From the NCBI RefSeq assembly GCF_030406385.1, contig NZ_JAUEPM010000001.1, forward strand, positions 1 to 64,000: a stretch of 64,000 nt of DNA, in the 5' to 3' direction. Shown here piece after piece: positions 27,041-35,532 of this stretch. The notes below the pieces were generated by a model. That model did not search any database and was not told where the DNA came from. It worked only from the letters and a program-made list of their open reading frames with translations. This DNA is from Microbacterium oryzae (lineage in GTDB: Bacteria > Actinomycetota > Actinomycetes > Actinomycetales > Microbacteriaceae). A program made the position numbers and the translations under genes. Position 1 is the stretch's first letter. Each line of letters starts with the position of its first letter.

Positions 27041-28012
27041 ATGTCGATACAAGAGGTTGAGCTGCTGATCATCGGATCTGGTCCCGCCGGGTACACCGCG
27101 GCCGTCTACGCCGCGCGCGCCGGTCTGCAGCCGGTTGTGCTGGCCGGGTCCGTGACGGCCGGTGGGGCGCTGATGACGACCACGGAGGTTGAGAACTTCC
27201 CCGGGTTCATCGACGGCATCCAGGGCCCTGACCTCATGGACGCCATGCGGCAGCAGGCCGAGAGGTTCGGCGCGCGCATCCTCCTCGACGACGCGATCAG
27301 TGCCGAGCTCGAAGGCGACGTGAAGGTTGTCCGGACGGGCGCTGGTGAGACGTTCCACGCGCAGGCGGTCATCCTCACCATGGGGTCCGCGTACCGCAAG
27401 CTCGGTCTCCCCGACGAGGAGCGACTGTCGGGTCACGGTGTGTCATGGTGCGCCACATGCGATGGGTTCTTCTTCCGTGAGCAGGAGATCGTCGTGGTGG
27501 GGGGTGGGGACTCCGCGATGGAAGAGGCGCTGTTCCTCACCCGGTTCGCCTCGAAGGTCACCCTCGTGCACCGTCGTGGCGTGTTCCGGGCCTCGAAGAT
27601 CATGGCCGAGCGCGCGCTCGCGCACCCGAAGATCGACGTCGCATGGAACAGCGAAATCGCCGCCCTCGTCGGGGAGGACAAGGTCGAAGCCGTGCGACTG
27701 CGCGACACGGTCACCGGCGACGAGCGGGAGCTGCCCGCCACCGGCGTGTTCGTCGCGATCGGGCACGACCCGCGCTCCGAGCTCGTCACCGGCCAGGTCG
27801 AGACCGACGACGACGGGTACGTCCTCGTGGACCACCCCACCGCCCGCACGAACCTTCCCGGGGTCTTCGCCGCGGGGGATCTCGTCGACCACACCTACCG
27901 GCAGGCGATCACCGCCGCCGGCACGGGATGCGCGGCCGCGCAGGACGCCCAGCACTACCTCGCCGCCCGCGACGGTGTCGTCCCGGCGCGCGCCGGGGAG
28001 GTGTACGCGTGA
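27041..28012 (+). CDS. arsT: Thioredoxin reductase-like protein of the arsenic operon (ArsT)
   Basis: 323 residues. FAD-binding [20 protein letters not shown], redox-active [15 protein letters not shown]-binding [16 protein letters not shown], and FAD tail [16 protein letters not shown] make it a normal low-Mr thioredoxin reductase. It should supply reducing power for ArsC. In Streptomyces ars clusters a similar gene is named arsT. ATG 27041. The acr3 GTG overlaps its stop. Confidence 0.88.
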   Translation: MSIQEVELLIIGSGPAGYTAAVYAARAGLQPVVLAGSVTAGGALMTTTEVENFPGFIDGIQGPDLMDAMRQQAERFGARILLDDAISAELEGDVKVVRTGAGETFHAQAVILTMGSAYRKLGLPDEERLSGHGVSWCATCDGFFFREQEIVVVGGGDSAMEEALFLTRFASKVTLVHRRGVFRASKIMAERALAHPKIDVAWNSEIAALVGEDKVEAVRLRDTVTGDERELPATGVFVAIGHDPRSELVTGQVETDDDGYVLVDHPTARTNLPGVFAAGDLVDHTYRQAITAAGTGCAAAQDAQHYLAARDGVVPARAGEVYA

Positions 28013-29121
28013 GCGCCACCACCGCGTCCCTGCCCCAGGTCGCCACCACGCGCCGCCTGTCGCCCCTTGACCGGTGGCTTCCGCTCTGGATCGGCCTGGC
28101 GATGGTCGCCGGACTCCTCCTCGGACGGTTCGTTCCCGGCGTGTCCACGGTGCTCGCCCGCCTCGAGGTCGGCGGGATCTCCATCCCCATCGCCCTGGGG
28201 CTGCTGGTGATGATGTACCCGGTGCTGGCGAAGGTCCGCTACGACAAGGTCGCCGCCGTTACCGGCGACAAGAAGCTCCTCGTGTCCTCGCTCGCCCTGA
28301 ACTGGCTGGTGGGGCCAGCGCTGATGTTCGCTCTGGCATGGGTGTTCCTGCCGGACCTTCCCGAGTACCGCACCGGCCTCATCATCGTCGGCCTCGCGCG
28401 GTGCATCGCGATGGTCGTCATCTGGAACGACCTGGCCTGCGGCGATCGAGAAGCGGCCGCGGTGCTCGTAGCGATCAACTCCGTCTTCCAGGTTATCGCG
28501 TTCTCGCTGCTGGGGTGGTTCTACCTCACCGTCCTACCTGGCTGGCTGGGACTGGACAGTCAGGGTCTGGACGTATCGGTCGGGCAGATCGCCATGAACG
28601 TGCTCATCTTCCTCGGCATCCCGCTCGTCGCCGGGTTCGCGTCCCGGTACGTCGGGGAGCGCCGCCGAGGACGCGCCTGGTACGAGGAGGCGTTCCTGCC
28701 GAAGGTCGGCCCGTGGGCGCTGTACGGGCTGCTGTTCACGATCGTGCTGCTGTTCGCTCTGCAAGGCGAACAGGTCACCACCCGCCCCTGGGACGTCGTC
28801 CGCATCGCGCTGCCGCTGCTGGCGTACTTCGCGGTGATGTGGTTCGTCGGGCTCCTCACCGGGAAGACTCTCGGCCTCGGATACGCCCGCTCTTCCACGC
28901 TGGCGTTCACCGCGGCGGGCAACAACTTCGAGCTCGCCATCGCCGTCGCGATCGGCACGTTCGGCGCCACCTCCGGGCAGGCCCTCGCCGGTGTTGTCGG
29001 GCCTCTTATCGAGGTGCCCGTGCTCGTCGGCCTCGTCTACGTCTCCCTCTGGGCCGCGCGCACCTGGTTCGCCACCGACCCCTACGCCATCCCCACCGCC
29101 GACGACAGGACTCCCCGATGA
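28009..29121 (+). CDS. acr3: Acr3 family arsenite efflux permease
   Basis: 370 residues with about ten membrane helices. The conserved Acr3 segment [18 protein letters not shown] includes the essential Cys, and [20 protein letters not shown] is the second signature. It exports As(OH)3 using the proton gradient. GTG 28009 and the next ATG both overlap, so arsT-acr3-arsRC is translationally coupled. Confidence 0.93.
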   Translation: MSATTASLPQVATTRRLSPLDRWLPLWIGLAMVAGLLLGRFVPGVSTVLARLEVGGISIPIALGLLVMMYPVLAKVRYDKVAAVTGDKKLLVSSLALNWLVGPALMFALAWVFLPDLPEYRTGLIIVGLARCIAMVVIWNDLACGDREAAAVLVAINSVFQVIAFSLLGWFYLTVLPGWLGLDSQGLDVSVGQIAMNVLIFLGIPLVAGFASRYVGERRRGRAWYEEAFLPKVGPWALYGLLFTIVLLFALQGEQVTTRPWDVVRIALPLLAYFAVMWFVGLLTGKTLGLGYARSSTLAFTAAGNNFELAIAVAIGTFGATSGQALAGVVGPLIEVPVLVGLVYVSLWAARTWFATDPYAIPTADDRTPR

Positions 29122-30110
29122 GCACGACCGTCCCCCCCACGCCCGTCGACGCCGCCTGCGCCCCGTCGTCCACGCACACGATCGGACAGCCCGCCGCCGC
29201 CGCCCTCGCCGGCACCCTCAAGGCCCTGTCCGACCCGCTGCGGCTGCGGATGCTCTCCGCAATCGCCACCGACGCGCGCGGGGAATCGTGCGTGTGCGAC
29301 CTCGCCGAGCTCGCAGACGTGTCCCAGCCCACCGTCTCCCACCACCTCAAAGTGCTCCGCGACGTGGGTGTGCTCACCTCCGAACGCCGCGGCACGTGGG
29401 TCTGGTACCGCATCACTCCGGAACTGCGACCCGCGGTCACCACCCTCCTGGACTCCTTCGCCCCCGTCGCCGTCCACCCCCACCCGGCCGAGTACGGCGG
29501 ACTCGAGAACGTCGACGACGCCCTCACCCGTCTCGCCAACGTCCTCCACAGCCTGCACCCGTCGCTGAGCGCGGACCTGGTGACCACCGTGGTGCGGGAG
29601 TCCTACACGTCCCTCGCCAGGAGCGCCCGCATGAAGACGCACCTGCTGGCCCTTACCGAGCACTTCGCCCGTCAACGCCTCGCCGACATCACCCGCGACC
29701 GCACCAGCGGACAACCACAGGTGCTGTTCGTGTGCGTCGCCAACGCCGGCCGCTCCCAACTCGCCGCCGCCCTCGTCAACGAACGCTCCGGCGGGACGGT
29801 TATCGCCCGTTCCGCCGGGTCCGCCCCCGCCGCCGAAATCCACCCCACCGTCCAGCCCCTCCTCGAAGAGATCACCGGCACCACCGATGAGGGACGGTTC
29901 CCGAAGCCCCTCACTGACGACGCCGTCCGCGCCGCCGACGTCGTCATCACCATGGGCTGCGGAGACGTATGCCCCGTCATCCCCGGCGTGCACTACGAAG
30001 ACTGGGCCGTCGGCGACCCCGCCCTGGCCTCCGCCGAAGGCGTCGCCGCCATCCGTGACGACATCGCCCACCGCGTCGACGCCCTCCTCGCCACCCTCAC
30101 CACCGACTGA
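29118..30110 (+). CDS. ArsR-helix bundle-ArsC fusion protein
   Basis: 330 residues in three parts. Residues about 25-110 are an ArsR winged helix (LKALSDPLRLRMLSAI, ESCVCDLAEL, QPTVSHHLKVLRDVGVL). Residues about 125-195 form a three-helix segment (DALTRLANVLHSLHPSLSAD and ARMKTHLLALTEHFARQRLA), seen in some mycobacterial ArsC-like proteins. Residues about 200-325 are an arsenate reductase with CVANAGRSQLAAAL and ITMGCGDVCP. A single chain thus joins a sensor-repressor to the reductase. ATG 29118 overlaps the acr3 stop. Confidence 0.88.
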   Translation: MSTTVPPTPVDAACAPSSTHTIGQPAAAALAGTLKALSDPLRLRMLSAIATDARGESCVCDLAELADVSQPTVSHHLKVLRDVGVLTSERRGTWVWYRITPELRPAVTTLLDSFAPVAVHPHPAEYGGLENVDDALTRLANVLHSLHPSLSADLVTTVVRESYTSLARSARMKTHLLALTEHFARQRLADITRDRTSGQPQVLFVCVANAGRSQLAAALVNERSGGTVIARSAGSAPAAEIHPTVQPLLEEITGTTDEGRFPKPLTDDAVRAADVVITMGCGDVCPVIPGVHYEDWAVGDPALASAEGVAAIRDDIAHRVDALLATLTTD

Positions 30111-30122
30111 ACCGGAGACACC

Positions 30123-30524
30123 ATGACCGCTCAGAAGCCCTCCGTCCTGTTCGTCTGCGTCCACAACGCCGGCCGCTCTCAGATGGCCGCCGGATTCCTC
30201 CGCCACCTCGCCGGCGAACACATCGAAGTCCGCTCCGCCGGGTCCATGCCCGCCGAGCAGATCAACCCCGTCGCCGTCGACGCCATGGCTGAGCTCGGCA
30301 TCGACATCATCGCCGAGCAGCCCAAGGTCCTCACCACCGAAGCCGTCCAAGCCTCCGACGTCGTCATCACCATGGGCTGCGGCGACGCCTGCCCGTTCTT
30401 CCCCGGAAAGCGCTACGAGGACTGGAAGCTCGACGACCCGGCCGGGCAAGGCCTCGACGCCGTCCGGCCCATCCGCGACGACATCCGATCCCGCATCGAG
30501 CAACTCGTCGGCGAACTCCTCTGA
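30123..30524 (+). CDS. arsC: Arsenate reductase (LMW phosphatase type)
   Basis: 133 residues. P-loop FVCVHNAGRSQMAAGFL, then ITMGCGDACP with the resolving Cys pair, then YEDWKLDDPAGQ with the Asp loop. It reduces arsenate to arsenite for export by Acr3. It follows the fusion gene after 12 bases. Last gene of the operon. Confidence 0.92.
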   Translation: MTAQKPSVLFVCVHNAGRSQMAAGFLRHLAGEHIEVRSAGSMPAEQINPVAVDAMAELGIDIIAEQPKVLTTEAVQASDVVITMGCGDACPFFPGKRYEDWKLDDPAGQGLDAVRPIRDDIRSRIEQLVGELL

Positions 30525-30576
30525 TCGCGGCAGAAGCTAGGTGCAACAATGATGCATCTGATGGCATGCTTGGGGG

Positions 30577-31689
30577 GTGAACTCAGGTCATAGCGGCGCA
30601 ACGGCTCTGCGGCTCCTCGGAAACGTGCGGCCGCTGGACGAGAAGCAGTTCGTCTATGACGCGATGCTCGCAGGGTGGAGTGATCAGCAGTCCAGCCGAG
30701 GTCTGGCCGCTTCGACGATCCGCAGCCGGGTTCTCACCGTCCGGCGCTTTGAAGCGTTCACCGCCAAGTACCCGTGGGATTGGTCGGCCACGGACGTCGA
30801 GGACTACACAACGCGGCTGAAGTCCAGAACTCGTCCCGCCTCACGCTCGACCATCCGCGCGTTTCAGACGATCGTGCGCCTGTTCTGCGACTACCTCTGC
30901 GATGGGCGCTACGAGTGGGTGATGGAATGCGAGCGCCGCTTCGGACGGGCTCCCCAACAGGTCTGCCATGAGTGGAACACCACCGCGCACCTGGTCGACT
31001 ACGAAGGGCGCGCGCAGCGCCGGGCGCTCACCTACGACGAGCTCGAGCGATTCCTCGCCGCCGCCGACGCCCGCGTTGAAAGCATCCTCGCTCAGGGCCG
31101 TAAAGGGGCTCTGGCTGCCTTGCGGGACGCGCAGATCTTCAAGACGATCTACGCCTACGGACTTCGCCGGGCCGAGGTCGTCGGGCTCGACCTCGCGGAC
31201 CTGCGTCCCAACGGCGCAGCTCCCAGGTTCGGACGTTTCGGTGCCGTCGAGGTGCGCTGGGGCAAGGGCGCGAACGGTTCCGGCCCTCGGCGGCGCACGG
31301 TGCTGACCGTCCCCGAGCTCGGGTGGGTCACCGAGGGTCTCGCTCAGTGGGTTGACCACGCACGACCACGGTTCACGTCCGAGGCCGGGATGCTCTGGCC
31401 GACCGAGCGCGGCAGCCGCGTGAGCCTGCGTTATATCGACCTGCGTTTCGCGGCCCTGCGCGATCAACTGGGACTCCCTCCCGAACTCAGCGTCCACGCC
31501 CTTCGCCATACCTATGTCACCAACCTCATCGAATGGGGCTACACGGAGAAGTTCGTTCAGGACCAGGTGGGGCACGCCTACGCCTCGACCACCGCGATAT
31601 ACACCTCGCTCGGAGACGACTACAAGACGCGCATGGTGACCCGTGCGCTCGCCCGCATCTACGGAGGAAACGATGCCCACAGCCGCTGA
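30577..31689 (+). CDS. Tyrosine recombinase, first gene of a three-gene integration module
   Basis: 370 residues. A SAM-like N-terminal core-binding part (about 30-130) is followed by the catalytic domain. The Arg is in YAYGLRRAEVVGL (about residue 196), HxxR in HALRHTYVTNL (about 307-317), GH in DQVGHAYAS, and the nucleophile is probably Y in TTAIYTSL. The set of residues is complete, so the enzyme should be active. GTG 30577. It reads towards the comEC junction at 33594 and overlaps the small HTH gene by 17 bases. Confidence 0.92.
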   Translation: MNSGHSGATALRLLGNVRPLDEKQFVYDAMLAGWSDQQSSRGLAASTIRSRVLTVRRFEAFTAKYPWDWSATDVEDYTTRLKSRTRPASRSTIRAFQTIVRLFCDYLCDGRYEWVMECERRFGRAPQQVCHEWNTTAHLVDYEGRAQRRALTYDELERFLAAADARVESILAQGRKGALAALRDAQIFKTIYAYGLRRAEVVGLDLADLRPNGAAPRFGRFGAVEVRWGKGANGSGPRRRTVLTVPELGWVTEGLAQWVDHARPRFTSEAGMLWPTERGSRVSLRYIDLRFAALRDQLGLPPELSVHALRHTYVTNLIEWGYTEKFVQDQVGHAYASTTAIYTSLGDDYKTRMVTRALARIYGGNDAHSR

Positions 31690-32020
31690 CGACAGCCCGA
31701 TCACCTGGCAGCTGCGCCAGGTCATGGCCACCGCCGGAATGTTTCACACGACCGACCTCATCGACCCGCTGCGGGAGCAGGGCGTGTCCTTGTCCCGTGA
31801 GCAGATCTATCGCCTCGTGACGAAGACGCCGGAGCGGCTCAACGTCGAGGTACTCGCCGCCCTGTGTCGCATCCTCGACTGCACACCCAACGACCTCATC
31901 GACGTAGCGCCCGCGGCCGCGGCACGCGCGCCACGAGCTGTCGGCGAGACCCGCAGTTCGGGGCCCGCCATCGGCTCGCTCCGCCCGATCCCAGCGAAGC
32001 TCCACCGCCCTGCAGACTGA
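31673..32020 (+). CDS. Small helix-turn-helix protein of the recombinase module
   Basis: 115 residues. A Xre-type helix-turn-helix is present (about 40-80): GVSLSREQIYRLVTKTPERL then NVEVLAALCRILDCTPNDLI. The tail is basic and Ala/Pro-rich. ATG 31673 lies inside the recombinase gene. It may set the direction of recombination or repress the module. Tn554 also has a small third protein (TnpC, 125 residues); that comparison is by layout only. Confidence 0.78.
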   Translation: MPTAADDSPITWQLRQVMATAGMFHTTDLIDPLREQGVSLSREQIYRLVTKTPERLNVEVLAALCRILDCTPNDLIDVAPAAAARAPRAVGETRSSGPAIGSLRPIPAKLHRPAD

Positions 32021-32035
32021 GACACAGAGCCGACC

Positions 32036-33502
32036 ATGAACAACGGGTGGAAGCGCCGGTGCGACTCATGCGAGCGCGACGTCGAGGCTCGCTACGAGAT
32101 CCTCGGGCAGCGCATCTGCAACGCCTGCTACAGCCGGCTGCGACGGAATGCCGCCACCTGCCCCGGATGCGGAGTGACGAAGGTTCTGGCCTTCCGTTCC
32201 GATAGCGGACAGGTCGTCTGCGCCACGTGCGCCGGCGTCCCTGCGCGATTCGGGTGCACCCGATGCAGTAGCGAGGAGTTTCTCGCCGGGTCGCACTGCG
32301 GACGGTGCCGACTCGAGGAGCGGCTGAACGAGGTCCTCACCGACGACCAAGGTCGAATCCATCCGCAGCTTGCCCCGCTACGCGCGCACCTCCTGAGTAC
32401 CCGTGACCCCCGCTCAGCTGAGCGGTGGCTGCGCCGTGAGCCCACCGGCGCCACTCTCCGAGCGATGGCAGGGGGCTTGAAGCCGGTCCGCCATGAGACC
32501 CTCGATGAACTTCCACCCTCGACCCGCCTCCGATACTTCCGGCGGACGCTCATCGCGGCGGGCTGTCTGCCCGAGATCGACGTGCGACTGCACGACCTCG
32601 CGTTGCGCACGGAGAGCTTTATTCAGACGCTCCCCGCCGATCATGCCGTTATCGTGGCGCGGTACTTCTCGTGGGAGACGCTCCGGAAGCTGCGTCGACG
32701 GCCACTGGACCGCCCGGTCAGCGTCGGCGTCGTCAATACCCGCACGACCGAGGTCCGGAAGATCGCCGCGTTCCTCGCTTGGCTCGATGAGAACGACGTG
32801 GAGCTTGAGACTCTCCAGCAGGTCGCCCTAGACCGCTATCTCGCACATCGGGACCCGCATCGCGCCCTCGCACGGTTCCTGCGTTGGGCCGTGCACCATC
32901 GGGTCATGCCGAGGGTCCGTCTCCCGCCGACCCCGAGGGTAGAGCGCGGCCCAGCCACGAACGCAGATGCGCTCTGGGACCACGTCGACGTGCTCCTGCA
33001 CGACGAGACCACGCCGCTGCCAAGCCGCATCATCGGACTCTTCCTGCTCGTGTTCGCCCAGCCAATCAGCGACTCCGCACGCCTTCGCCGCGACGCCGTG
33101 CAGGGATACGGCGAGGAACTCACCGTCAGGTTCGGCACCACACCCGTCAAGATGCCCCCACCGATCGCCAGCCTCCTTCAACAGCATCTCGCCGAAGCCG
33201 GGAACCGCCGGCCGTACGTCGGGCAACCATCGGCGTGGCTATTCCCCGGCACCATGCCCCAGCAACACGTCACCGAGGACGCTGTCAGAGGGCATCTTGC
33301 AAAGCACGGTTTCCATGCCCGCGCTGCCAAGCGAGCGAGGCTCCACCAGCTCACTCAGGTCCTCCCGGCAAGCATCGTCGCCGACATCACCGGATACGCC
33401 GTTCAGACGGCGGTGCGTCACGCTGCGAAGTCGGGAGCGGCATGGGGGGCATACCCCGAGCTGAGGGAAAGCGAGACCTCAGAATTGGACGGGCACAAAT
33501 AA
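32036..33502 (+). CDS. Triple zinc-ribbon, recombinase-like protein of the module
   Basis: 488 residues. Six CxxC pairs (Cys 9/12, 28/31, 42/45, 62/65, 74/77 and 88/91) would make three zinc ribbons in the first 91 residues. The rest resembles a tyrosine recombinase in order: a helical core-binding part, then RIIGLFLLVFAQPISDSARL, and near the end ARLHQLTQVLPASIVADITG. The usual HxxR is not conserved there (RLHQLTQ) and no nucleophilic Tyr is clear. It is likely a DNA-binding partner of the first recombinase rather than an active enzyme. ATG 32036, 15 bases after the HTH gene. Confidence 0.75.
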   Translation: MNNGWKRRCDSCERDVEARYEILGQRICNACYSRLRRNAATCPGCGVTKVLAFRSDSGQVVCATCAGVPARFGCTRCSSEEFLAGSHCGRCRLEERLNEVLTDDQGRIHPQLAPLRAHLLSTRDPRSAERWLRREPTGATLRAMAGGLKPVRHETLDELPPSTRLRYFRRTLIAAGCLPEIDVRLHDLALRTESFIQTLPADHAVIVARYFSWETLRKLRRRPLDRPVSVGVVNTRTTEVRKIAAFLAWLDENDVELETLQQVALDRYLAHRDPHRALARFLRWAVHHRVMPRVRLPPTPRVERGPATNADALWDHVDVLLHDETTPLPSRIIGLFLLVFAQPISDSARLRRDAVQGYGEELTVRFGTTPVKMPPPIASLLQQHLAEAGNRRPYVGQPSAWLFPGTMPQQHVTEDAVRGHLAKHGFHARAAKRARLHQLTQVLPASIVADITGYAVQTAVRHAAKSGAAWGAYPELRESETSELDGHK

Positions 33503-33574
33503 TGCTGATTGCCAATACCATCGACCAGCTCATCCGCGAGTTCGTCTCCGAGGGAGGGAAGCCCGAGGGCTGGC

Positions 33575-33620
33575 GGCCGGGATGGGAGCCGCGCTACTCG
33601 ACCGCACCGGAGACGGCGAG
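33575..33620. other. Recombination junction within comEC, left copy (att-like)
   Basis: On the minus strand comEC similarity ends in the codons for SLSHLLAVSGA and is followed at once by a stop (33594) and the recombinase module's flank. The junction core is TCTCCGGTGCGG. It is matched by the junction at about 39785, where the similarity ends after AVSG. Confidence 0.55.
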
Positions 33621-34378
33621 CAAATGCGAAAGGGACGCCGCTTTCATCGCCGTGTCCAGGTCCTCCGAGACGGCGCGCGTGTCCCCGACAGCGAGGCCTG
33701 GAAGGAGCATCGATCCCGGCTGCGGCAGGGTCGACGCACGCTCGACGAACGTGTCGCGAAGACCGGCCGCGATGGCCAAGAGCGCCGGTGGCGCGGCGAG
33801 CACCTCCGTCTCACACGCGAACACGACGAGCACGGCCCGATCACCAGCATCACCGGCGATGGCGCTTCCGTTCACCGTTGCGACCGAGCCGAGGTCGAGC
33901 TTCTCCCCCTTCGCCGCATCCGCAGCCACGCTTACCGTCACCGACATAAGGCCCTGCAGCGTCTCGTCGCCGCGCCGGACGGCGGACGCCTCGGCGTCGA
34001 ACCACAGGGCTTCTCCTCGCCGCTCGACCTTCGACGTCACGGACAGCTCGAGGTCGACCGCCTCGCCGCCGCCCGCGGCGAACTCGCCTACCGCGACACG
34101 AGCCGGCTGCGCCAACGCGACGTGGCTGGCCACGGCGCCCGCAGCCGCAGCCGCAGCCGCGCAGGCTATCACCGCCATCGCACACAGCTCCGGCAGGCGA
34201 CCCGCCGCCATACGGAGAGCCAGCTCGCCACGAGGACGACAGCACCGATCGCCACGCCGAGAGCGATCGCCGGCACGACCACGCTCAGCAGCGCAGCGCA
34301 CCAGCAAGCCACTGCGACCGCAACCATGCGCCGATCACGCGGAACTGCACCTGCAGGAATCCGCTCGGCGCTCGACAT
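33594..34378 (-). pseudogene. comEC: 5' fragment of comEC, second (divergent) copy, frameshifted
   Basis: It starts at ATG 34378 with membrane helices (CWCAALLSVVVPAIALGVAI), then changes frame near 34215-34225. It continues MAVIACAAAAAAAGAVASHV and KVERRGEALWFDAE to GSMLLPGLAVGD, ending SLSHLLAVSGAVE. This is the N-terminal quarter of ComEC (DUF4131 domain and the start of the competence core). It differs clearly from the copy at 39754, so it is not a recent duplication. No comEA precedes it. Confidence 0.75.
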
Positions 34379-34583
34379 GGCGCAACGCTACGAAGTGAGC
34401 GCGGGGCACGGGCACACAGCGAGCCTCGTGTGAACGCCTCCGGACAGCCACGGCCTTGGGGACGAGAGACCGGCGCCATCTACCCACAAATCGGGTGTCC
34501 CTTACTCGTGCAGCAGACCCGTGATGTCGGCGGCACCGGATACTTTGGGGGCGAGACACCTGTTGGAAACCGGGAGGACGGCC

Positions 34584-35522
34584 GTGACCGATTCGCTGCT
34601 CAGATCGCTCCGAGACCACATGATGGACGAAGCCGAGCCTCTTGCGGGTCTCCTGCGCAAGTGTCTGCTCCTTGGTGCGGAGACGGGATCTGTCTCGCTC
34701 AGGCAGTGGGCGCGGAAGGAGTTGCACGGCTACGAGGATGCGGACGAGTTACCCGGCTATCGGAAGCTGCCCACGCCGCCGATCTCCGCAGACACGCTGA
34801 GCGGGAATACGTGGGCCTCGAACATGACCTACAGCGTGCTTCAACTGCCGTCCGCCGCGCGTGAGTACTTCCGCGACGGATTCTTCCTGTACCAGCCAAT
34901 TGAGGAACTGGAAAAGATTGCCGCACAGAAGTCGGCATCGTTCACGGGCCCGGGCCTGGCCTACGCGCAGCATGCGTGGAACAAGGGACTTCCCTTCGGC
35001 CAGCAGGTTGTCAACCTGAGGTTCACCCTCTCGGGGTCGACGTTCGCCGGTGTCCTGGGCCAGATCCGCACGCAGCTCGTAGATCTTGTCGCTGACCTTA
35101 CAGCGGGCACGCCACTCGAGGAGCTGCCGCGGAAGGAGCTCGTCGACGCGGCGGTCGGCACCCACATCGGCACGCAGTACAACACGACGATCCAGACGAT
35201 GAACGGCGCAACCGCGATCGGTGACCAGGCCAGGGCGAAGAGCGAAGGGCTCAGCGTCGATGATGCGATCAGGTTGCTCGACGCCGTGCGGACCGCGTCC
35301 GGCGACGTTAGCGATGCGGACGCCAAGTCGGAGCTGCTGAAAGCCATCGAGGACCTCCGAGGCGAACTGCAAGCGGACTCACCGGAAACGAGTGCCGTCG
35401 TCACGAAGGCTGGGAGACTCAAGGAGATCGCGGCGAAGATCGGCGGTGCTGGTGTGAGCGCAGCGGCTTCCGGCGTCATTGAGGCGGTCACGGCCCTCGT
35501 CATGAGTGGCGCCTTCGGCTGA
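34584..35522 (+). CDS. AbiTii domain protein, putative phage-defence gene
   Basis: 312 residues from GTG 34584, with GGAGG 6 bases upstream. The N-terminal part LAGLLRKCLLLGAETGSVSL then RQWARKELHGYEDADELPGY matches the AbiTii domain of abortive-infection proteins. The middle is alpha/beta; the C-terminus ends in a hydrophobic Gly/Ala-rich helix (IGGAGVSAAASGVIEAVTAL). The gene after it starts 10 bases downstream, so they form an operon. Defence role inferred from the domain and island location. Confidence 0.7.
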   Translation: MTDSLLRSLRDHMMDEAEPLAGLLRKCLLLGAETGSVSLRQWARKELHGYEDADELPGYRKLPTPPISADTLSGNTWASNMTYSVLQLPSAAREYFRDGFFLYQPIEELEKIAAQKSASFTGPGLAYAQHAWNKGLPFGQQVVNLRFTLSGSTFAGVLGQIRTQLVDLVADLTAGTPLEELPRKELVDAAVGTHIGTQYNTTIQTMNGATAIGDQARAKSEGLSVDDAIRLLDAVRTASGDVSDADAKSELLKAIEDLRGELQADSPETSAVVTKAGRLKEIAAKIGGAGVSAAASGVIEAVTALVMSGAFG

Positions 35523-35532
35523 AGGTGACCAG

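Noticed and set aside
29082-30503. 473-codon minus-strand frame over the arsenic genes
   Set aside because: Antisense to arsR-arsC fusion and arsC; Gly/Val/Asp-rich shadow typical of GC-rich third positions.
32884-34433. Plus-strand frames across the recombinase partner and comEC fragment
   Set aside because: They lack any domain pattern, whereas the minus strand matches ComEC and the other plus frame has six CxxC pairs.
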